Source: an uncultured Myxococcales bacterium (GTDB lineage Bacteria; Myxococcota_A; Polyangia; Polyangiales; Polyangiaceae). From it: a stretch of DNA of 64,000 bases. Under the pieces are notes generated by a model. It was not told where the DNA came from and ran no database searches. It worked only from the letters and a program-made list of their open reading frames with translations. The stretch lies in contig CALFNG010000534.1 of assembly GCA_937902985.1 (NCBI GenBank), forward strand, positions 20,106-84,105, in the 5' to 3' direction. The position numbers were made by a program, and so were the translations under genes. Positions 59,601 through 64,000 of the stretch are shown here, piece by piece; position 1 is the first letter of the stretch, and each line of letters opens with the position of its first letter.

Positions 59601-61190
59601 ATGCGGACGGTGATCGCCCGGGGCGGCCTTGCGGTCGCGATGGGAATTTCGATGGGCACGGCGACGACCGCGCACGCGCAAGGCGCACCGCCGCCCGCGC
59701 CCGCACGGCCGCTGCCTGGCGCGGCTCCCGGAGCGACAGGGGCCCCGCCGCCCATGCCCTCGTCGCCGCCCTGGCCTGCGTCCGGCGCGGGACCTGCGTC
59801 CGCGGTCTCGCCCTCGTGGGCGCCCGCGACCAACGACGAGGCGGTGGCCGTCGAGGTTCCCTCCGACCTCGTGCAAGTCCACGAAGGGGGGCTGACGGCC
59901 GATCAAGCCGGAGGCCGCGCCTGGCAAACGAGCTGGAGCGCGAAGGCGTCGGAAGAGACGCTCCGGAGCGCCGAGGCGAAGGTCGACGCGGCCTGGGCCG
60001 GGTTCCTGCCGAGGCTCTCGGCGCGCGGCGAGTACGAGCGATTGAGCGAGTTCACGCCGCCGGCGTTCGTCATTCCGTTGCCAGCGCCCATACCCCCGAT
60101 CCCTCCCATCACGTTCCCCCTCGTCTTCAACAACTGGACGCTCACGGGCACGATTACGGTCCCGATCAGCGATTACTTCCTGACGATCGATCAGCGGTAC
60201 GCGTCGGCCACGCACTCCGAAGAGGCGGCCCGGTGGAACGTCATCAGCGCCCGCGCCGGCGCGCTCAGCGACGGCAAGATCGAGTACTACACGTGGCTCC
60301 GGAACCGCGGAGCCGTGATCGTCGCGGTGCAGGCGCTGAACGACCAGAAGACGCACCTTCGCGACTCACGAAATCAGTTCGCCGTCGGCAACGCGTCGAA
60401 GGCCGACGTGCTCCGCGCCGAGACCGCCGTGGCCTCCGCCGAGCTCGCCCTCGAGCAGGCCACGAACCTCTCGGACCTGACCGAGAAGCAGCTCCGGGTG
60501 GCGATGCACCTGCCCGAAGAGCAGCGATTGCTCCCGGGCGAGGACCTCCAGGTTCCGCTCGCGTCGTTCCAGGGCAACCTGAAACAGATGACCGCCGAGG
60601 CGCTCAGCGCGCGTGCCGAGATCAAGAGCGCCGACGCGAACGCCGCCGCCGCCGAGAAGCAATCCACGGTGGCCAAGGCCGCGCGCTACCCGACGTTGAG
60701 TGCGTTCGCCGACGGCATCGTCGCCAACCCGAACCCGCGATACTTCCCGCAGACGCAAGACACGCACCCTTCGTGGGACGCGGGCGCGATCATCAGCTGG
60801 TCGCCGAACGACATCCTCACGGCCAACGCGTCCGCCCACGACTTCGAGTCTCAGGTCGCCGCGATCAAGGCGACCCAGAACACCACCCGCGACGGCATCG
60901 AGGTCGAAGTCCAGCAAGACTGGCAGGGGGTTCGGGAGGCCGACTTCGCGGTCGATTCGAGCACGCGCGAGGTGGCGAGCGCCGAGGAGGCGTATCGCGT
61001 GCAAGGAGAGCTCTTCAACAACGGCCGCGGCACCTCCGCTACGCTCACCGACGCCGAGGGGGACCTCACCCGCGCCCGCCTCGATCTGCTCAACGCGCGG
61101 GCCAACGCGCGCATCGCACGGATCCGCCTCGACCACGCGCTCGGCCGCGATGTGCGGCCGGTCTCGGGCGACGCTACTGGCCCTCGTTAG
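59601..61190 (+). CDS. TolC family outer membrane efflux protein
   Basis: A 529-residue protein from ATG 59601, with GGAGAG just ahead; an ATG at 59589 is the alternative. A signal peptide (GGLAVAMGISMGTATTAHA) precedes a Pro-rich stretch of about 60 residues. The TolC-type body follows: helical repeats (VDAAWAGFLPRLSARGEYE; QFAVGNASKADVLRAETAVA; LVEAAEL-like ADFAVDSSTREVASAEEAYR; GRGTSATLTDAEGDLTRARL) interspersed with barrel strands. It forms the outer membrane channel for export or efflux. No periplasmic adaptor or pump gene is adjacent. It overlaps the convergent pilin gene by 17 bases. Confidence 0.88.
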   Translation: MRTVIARGGLAVAMGISMGTATTAHAQGAPPPAPARPLPGAAPGATGAPPPMPSSPPWPASGAGPASAVSPSWAPATNDEAVAVEVPSDLVQVHEGGLTADQAGGRAWQTSWSAKASEETLRSAEAKVDAAWAGFLPRLSARGEYERLSEFTPPAFVIPLPAPIPPIPPITFPLVFNNWTLTGTITVPISDYFLTIDQRYASATHSEEAARWNVISARAGALSDGKIEYYTWLRNRGAVIVAVQALNDQKTHLRDSRNQFAVGNASKADVLRAETAVASAELALEQATNLSDLTEKQLRVAMHLPEEQRLLPGEDLQVPLASFQGNLKQMTAEALSARAEIKSADANAAAAEKQSTVAKAARYPTLSAFADGIVANPNPRYFPQTQDTHPSWDAGAIISWSPNDILTANASAHDFESQVAAIKATQNTTRDGIEVEVQQDWQGVREADFAVDSSTREVASAEEAYRVQGELFNNGRGTSATLTDAEGDLTRARLDLLNARANARIARIRLDHALGRDVRPVSGDATGPR

Positions 61191-61713
61191 CGATGAGCAG
61201 CCGGTTCGAGCCCGAGCTGATGTAGATCGTCGTGTTGGGCGTGGTCGCGTCGTTGTCGAGGTCGCACAGGGCCTCGGCGACGAACCAGGGCTGACCGCCG
61301 AGCGAAGCGAAGTTGGCGGGCGCACCGTTGACGATGACCTCGGCCGGCGCCGCGGCGTTTCCGGCGATGACCGAGTACCCGAAGAAGACGGGACCGCTCG
61401 GGGCGACGTTCAGCGACGCCCAGGCTCCAAGGTTGGCTCCCCATGCGGTCTTGAGCGCCGCCGTCGGCGTCGCCTGGGGATAGAGAGTCGAGAGGCTGGT
61501 CTCGGTCGCCAGGTAGCCGCCGTTCTCGGAACGAAACGACTCTTCGGCCATCCGGATGCTCGCCAGCATGTCTTCGGCTTCGCCGACGTGCGAGCTCCGG
61601 ACCCACTTGCGATAGGAGACGCCTGCGACCAGGGCGAGGACGCCGACCACGACCACGACGATCATCATCTCGATCAGCGTGAAGGCCCGCTGGCGGCGTA
61701 CGGTCCGCATCAC
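61174..61713 (-). CDS. Type IV pilin-like protein
   Basis: A 179-residue prepilin-like protein. The leader RRQRAFTLIEMMIVVVVVGV with the glycine-less (Ala) -1 site, Phe at +1 and Glu at +5 is characteristic of type IV pilins and pseudopilins, and the hydrophobic stretch continues to VAGVSYRKW. The globular part has two C-terminal cysteine-poor segments (one Cys visible), so no classical disulfide loop is formed. It may be a minor pilin or part of a type II secretion pseudopilus. Ends overlap the TolC-family gene. The position -1 Ala is noted because prepilin peptidase normally needs Gly. Confidence 0.75.
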   Translation of the reverse strand: MMRTVRRQRAFTLIEMMIVVVVVGVLALVAGVSYRKWVRSSHVGEAEDMLASIRMAEESFRSENGGYLATETSLSTLYPQATPTAALKTAWGANLGAWASLNVAPSGPVFFGYSVIAGNAAAPAEVIVNGAPANFASLGGQPWFVAEALCDLDNDATTPNTTIYISSGSNRLLIANEGQ

Positions 61714-61815
61714 ACCGTAGAATACCGGATAGGGACCCGGGCCACCACCCGCCCGCCTTCGCGAGACGAGCGCGCAGCGCAGCGCAGCGCCCTAATCTTC
61801 CTCTTCCCTACATGC

Positions 61816-61853
61816 CCTAGTGATGGCGGGCCTAGTGATGGCCCTAGTGATGG
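61816..61853. repeat. Three CCTAGTGATGG repeats in the pilin/large lipoprotein gap
   Basis: The 11-bp string occurs at 61816-61826, 61831-61841 and 61843-61853. A CGCAG tandem (GCGCAGCGCAGCGCAGCGCC) lies just upstream at 61771-61790. They lie between the divergent pilin gene and the toroid-like gene, where promoters are expected. No function is known. Confidence 0.6.
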
Positions 61854-61962
61854 CGCCTCGCGCGGGCGTCTCGCGCCGTGGGCGCGGGGCCCCCCCTTTG
61901 CCATCTATTCCATCTCGCGGTGGGTTGCTCTAGCGTGCCGCACCTTGCGAATCGCGGCTTTC

Positions 61963-63855
61963 ATGGGCGCCACGCGGGCCTTTGCCCTGGGTGCCCCGGT
62001 CATCGGGCTCGGTGCTCTCGTTACGTTCCAGGCGGGATGCACGCGCGGGCGAGCAGGGCCGCCGGCCGAGGCGGCCCGAGACTTCGGCGACCTCCAGCAT
62101 GCGCCGCGCCTCTCGAATGCCGACGCGGTCGGCTACCTCGCCATGGCGCGTGCCATCGTCGATCGTCGAGGCCGGGCGGCTGCTGCTCCTCCGGCGCCCG
62201 CGCCTGGACGCCGCGTCGTTCTCGCCGTGTGGCCGGGGAGCGAGTCGGGCAGCTCGCCTGCGTCGCCCGCGGTCGCCACGGCCAACGCCGCCAACCTGGC
62301 CGACGCCGTCGCCGCGGCGGCCGACGCGATCGCGGCGAAGGGCCTCGATATCGCGCACGCGCGCATCGAGCTCGACGTGACCACGGGCATCGACGGGATG
62401 ACCCTCGACGAGGATCTCGAGGTCCCGACGGCGACGGTGGGGCTCGAAGGGGTGCTGGTCGTTCGAGACGACGGAAAGACCGGCGCCGTTCTTCCGGGCG
62501 AGATCGTTCAGCGCGCGATGTTCCGTTCCGGGTCGCAACCCAAGCTCGATCATACGAAGACGAGACCGGTACTCGCCGAGAGGGCGGGCGTGGGCGAACC
62601 GGATCTCGCCGGCATGCGCGCCTACCGCTTTCGAGCCGACGCCTATGTCGAGTCGGCCGCCAAGGATCGCGCTCTGTCGCTGCTGCGAGGGGTGGTGGCC
62701 CCTCCCTCAGCAGCGACTCCGGAGCTTCTCTTCGCGGCAGTTCGGCACGGCGCCGAGTACCTGTCGCGCGTCATGAACGACCAGGGCCGCTATATCTACA
62801 TGTATCACCCGGTCGAAGATCGGGACGACCCGTCGTACGGCTTGCTCCGCCACGCGGGGTCGACCTACGCGCTCCTCGAGGCCTACAGCGAGTTCGATAC
62901 GCCCCTGTACCTCCAGAAGGCCGAGCGCGCGCTGGGCTACTTGAAGTCGCACCTCACCGACGACGCGGCCTCGCAGGGTAAGTACGCGACCGACACGAAC
63001 GACGAGGAGCAACAGAAGTCGGGGGGCGCCGGTCTCGCGCTCCTCGCGTTCACCGAGCACGCGGCCGTCACGGGCAAGCGCACGGAGCTCGAGACGATGC
63101 GAGGGCTCGCGCGCTTCATCATCGCGCAGCAGTACGCCGACGGGCACTTCCGCGCGAACTCCGACCTGCCCGACGAGCCCGGAAAGAAGCGAAAGCGCGA
63201 GCCGGTCTATTACCAGGGTGAGGCCGCGCTCGGCCTCATGCGCCTCTACGCGATCGATCCGCAGCCCTCGTACCTCGACGCCGCGCGAAAGGCGGCCGAC
63301 TGGGTCGCGCAGGTCCGTGACGCGGACGTCTCGCAGGACAACCAGGAGCACGACCACTGGATCTCGTATGCGTTCAATGATCTCTATCGCGTCACCCGGA
63401 ACGACACGTACGTGGAGCACGCGTACAAGATCGCCCGTGCGATCCTGAACAAGCAGCACCGCGCCGGCAATGCCGCGGCGCCCGACTGGGTGGGCACGTT
63501 CTACGAGGGTCAGACGACGCCGGGCTCCACGCGGCTCGAGGCCTACGCCGCGGACATCGCGCTGTCGCGATTCGCGGGCCGTGCGGATGCGTGGCTCGTC
63601 GACCCGGCGCGCGAAGTCGGCGCGTCGATGCTCGGCCAGCAGTTCGGAGCCGAAGACGACTACTGGCTACGCAACCCGACGAAGGCCGAAGGCGGGGTGC
63701 GCGAGAGCCTGATCGTGCAAGACGTTCGCATCGACTACGTGCAGCACGCGATGAGCGCGTGGCTGCACCTGGCGCGCGAGCTGAGGGACCCCCGCTACGG
63801 CAAGACCGGCGCCCCCTCGCAAGACGCGGTGCGACCGCAGGCGGCCGGGCTATAA
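61963..63855 (+). CDS. Large lipoprotein with alpha/alpha-toroid glycosidase-like C-terminus
   Basis: A 630-residue exported lipoprotein with lipobox FQAGC near residue 26. The N-terminal 220 residues are mixed alpha/beta (VVLAVWPGSESGSSPASPAV; GVLVVRDDGKTGAVLPGEIV). The C-terminal 380 residues are paired helices (LLFAAVRHGAEYLSRVMNDQ; GRYIYMYHPVED; STYALLEAYSEF; EAALGLMRLYAID; DHWISYAFNDLYRVTRND) like the six- or seven-hairpin toroids of polysaccharide-active enzymes and some cyclases. I do not recognise the exact family or catalytic residues. It is followed by the start of gpsA after eight bases. Confidence 0.65.
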   Translation: MGATRAFALGAPVIGLGALVTFQAGCTRGRAGPPAEAARDFGDLQHAPRLSNADAVGYLAMARAIVDRRGRAAAAPPAPAPGRRVVLAVWPGSESGSSPASPAVATANAANLADAVAAAADAIAAKGLDIAHARIELDVTTGIDGMTLDEDLEVPTATVGLEGVLVVRDDGKTGAVLPGEIVQRAMFRSGSQPKLDHTKTRPVLAERAGVGEPDLAGMRAYRFRADAYVESAAKDRALSLLRGVVAPPSAATPELLFAAVRHGAEYLSRVMNDQGRYIYMYHPVEDRDDPSYGLLRHAGSTYALLEAYSEFDTPLYLQKAERALGYLKSHLTDDAASQGKYATDTNDEEQQKSGGAGLALLAFTEHAAVTGKRTELETMRGLARFIIAQQYADGHFRANSDLPDEPGKKRKREPVYYQGEAALGLMRLYAIDPQPSYLDAARKAADWVAQVRDADVSQDNQEHDHWISYAFNDLYRVTRNDTYVEHAYKIARAILNKQHRAGNAAAPDWVGTFYEGQTTPGSTRLEAYAADIALSRFAGRADAWLVDPAREVGASMLGQQFGAEDDYWLRNPTKAEGGVRESLIVQDVRIDYVQHAMSAWLHLARELRDPRYGKTGAPSQDAVRPQAAGL

Positions 63856-63863
63856 ACGCCGGC

Positions 63864-63956
63864 ATGTCGCGACCGGTCGTCGGGGTCATCGGGGGAGGGG
63901 CATGGGGGGTCGCGCTCGCGGCCACGGCGGCGCGTACGGGTGGGACCACGCTCCTC
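63864..63956 (+). CDS. gpsA: Glycerol-3-phosphate dehydrogenase, N-terminal fragment cut by adapter
   Basis: The first 31 codons of a gene that begins VVGVIGGGAWGVALAATAAR. GGGAWG at residues 10-15 is the NAD-binding fingerprint of GpsA, which makes glycerol 3-phosphate for phospholipids. After LL at 63956 the sequence becomes Illumina adapter and the reading frame loses meaning. The gene is truncated by the library or assembly and not by biology. It starts eight bases after the toroid-like lipoprotein gene and is likely co-transcribed. Confidence 0.85.
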
Positions 63957-64000
63957 AGATCGGAAGAGCACACGTCTGAACTCCAGTCACTTAGGCATCT
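63957..64000 (+). other. Illumina TruSeq adapter with index TTAGGC
   Basis: From 63957 the sequence matches the TruSeq adapter beginning AGATCGGAAGAGC. It ends in CTCCAGTCAC at 63990, then the six-base index TTAGGC (63991-63996) and ATCT, the start of the next adapter part. This is synthetic DNA left in the assembly and marks a false contig end or join. Confidence 0.98.

Noticed and set aside
63392..63973. 193-codon minus-strand frame that begins MCSSDL
   Set aside because: MCSSDL is the translation of the reverse-complemented adapter and is a known contamination artefact.

Overview
The window reads as a GC-rich, densely coded draft contig from a member of the Myxococcota, probably Polyangiales-like. 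The case rests on gene content: a 1052-residue S41 peptidase of the MXAN_5808 type, an AgmX/PglI-like lipoprotein, bactofilins, a DUF3516 SKI2-like helicase, a type III glutamine synthetase, Asp/Ala-rich lipoproteins, tandem membrane histidine kinases and a good sigma-54 promoter. No tRNA, rRNA, CRISPR array, insertion sequence or phage gene was recognised. The last 44 bases are not biological: they match an Illumina TruSeq adapter with index TTAGGC and cut off the gpsA gene at 63957.

Layout. 1-2.9 kb: the end of a urea ABC transporter (urtD, urtE), facing two biuret-hydrolase-like cysteine hydrolases, with copies of a GCAGAG-type intergenic repeat. 3-9.5 kb: a proline-linker porin, slyX, a SET-domain methyltransferase, a large helicase, a hotdog hydratase and a small conserved protein. 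9.5-15.9 kb: two translationally coupled histidine kinases, the second with a degenerate ATP site; nnr; an ECF sigma gene behind a sigma-54 promoter; and a PduO cobalamin adenosyltransferase. 15.9-18.3 kb: four small leftward genes, three of which look like type III secretion translocon or filament proteins. 18.3-24.2 kb: a glycine-rich gene remnant, patatin, DUF2127, an aminotransferase, a sigma/membrane protein pair and a lipoprotein with four six-cysteine repeats.

24.2-32 kb: a ketosynthase, a desaturase coupled to a MerR regulator behind a promoter with inverted repeats, an SDR, a GMC oxidoreductase and a SpoU RNA methylase. 32-36.2 kb: the S41 peptidase and pdxJ, the latter with a 12-bp triplication. 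36.2-40.1 kb: a tight leftward operon of a DUF962/Mpo1-like gene, a membrane-anchored protein, a Kal-Kce fusion (a lysine-fermentation-type hotdog joined to a beta-keto acid cleavage enzyme) and trpE, followed by a small frameshifted membrane gene.

40.2-46.7 kb: secreted proteins and an operon of a helix-hairpin-helix/coiled-coil protein, a pentapeptide-repeat/bactofilin hybrid and a bactofilin, likely a cytoskeletal module. It is closed by a perfect inverted repeat. 46.8-64 kb: glnN, a CehA/McbA-type lipoprotein hydrolase, trmFO, YceI, an M50 peptidase diverging from a gene of unknown function, a decayed ABC ATPase, two acyl-CoA dehydrogenases around a lipoprotein gene, a HAD phosphatase, a TolC-family protein, a pilin, a large toroid-like lipoprotein and the first codons of gpsA.

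The most unusual parts are the translocator-like cluster at 15961-18259, the bactofilin/pentapeptide operon at 42251-45470, the coupled kinase/pseudokinase pair at 9565-13004 and the Kal-Kce fusion at 37933-39246. Functions are assigned by reading motifs by eye; no database search was run.
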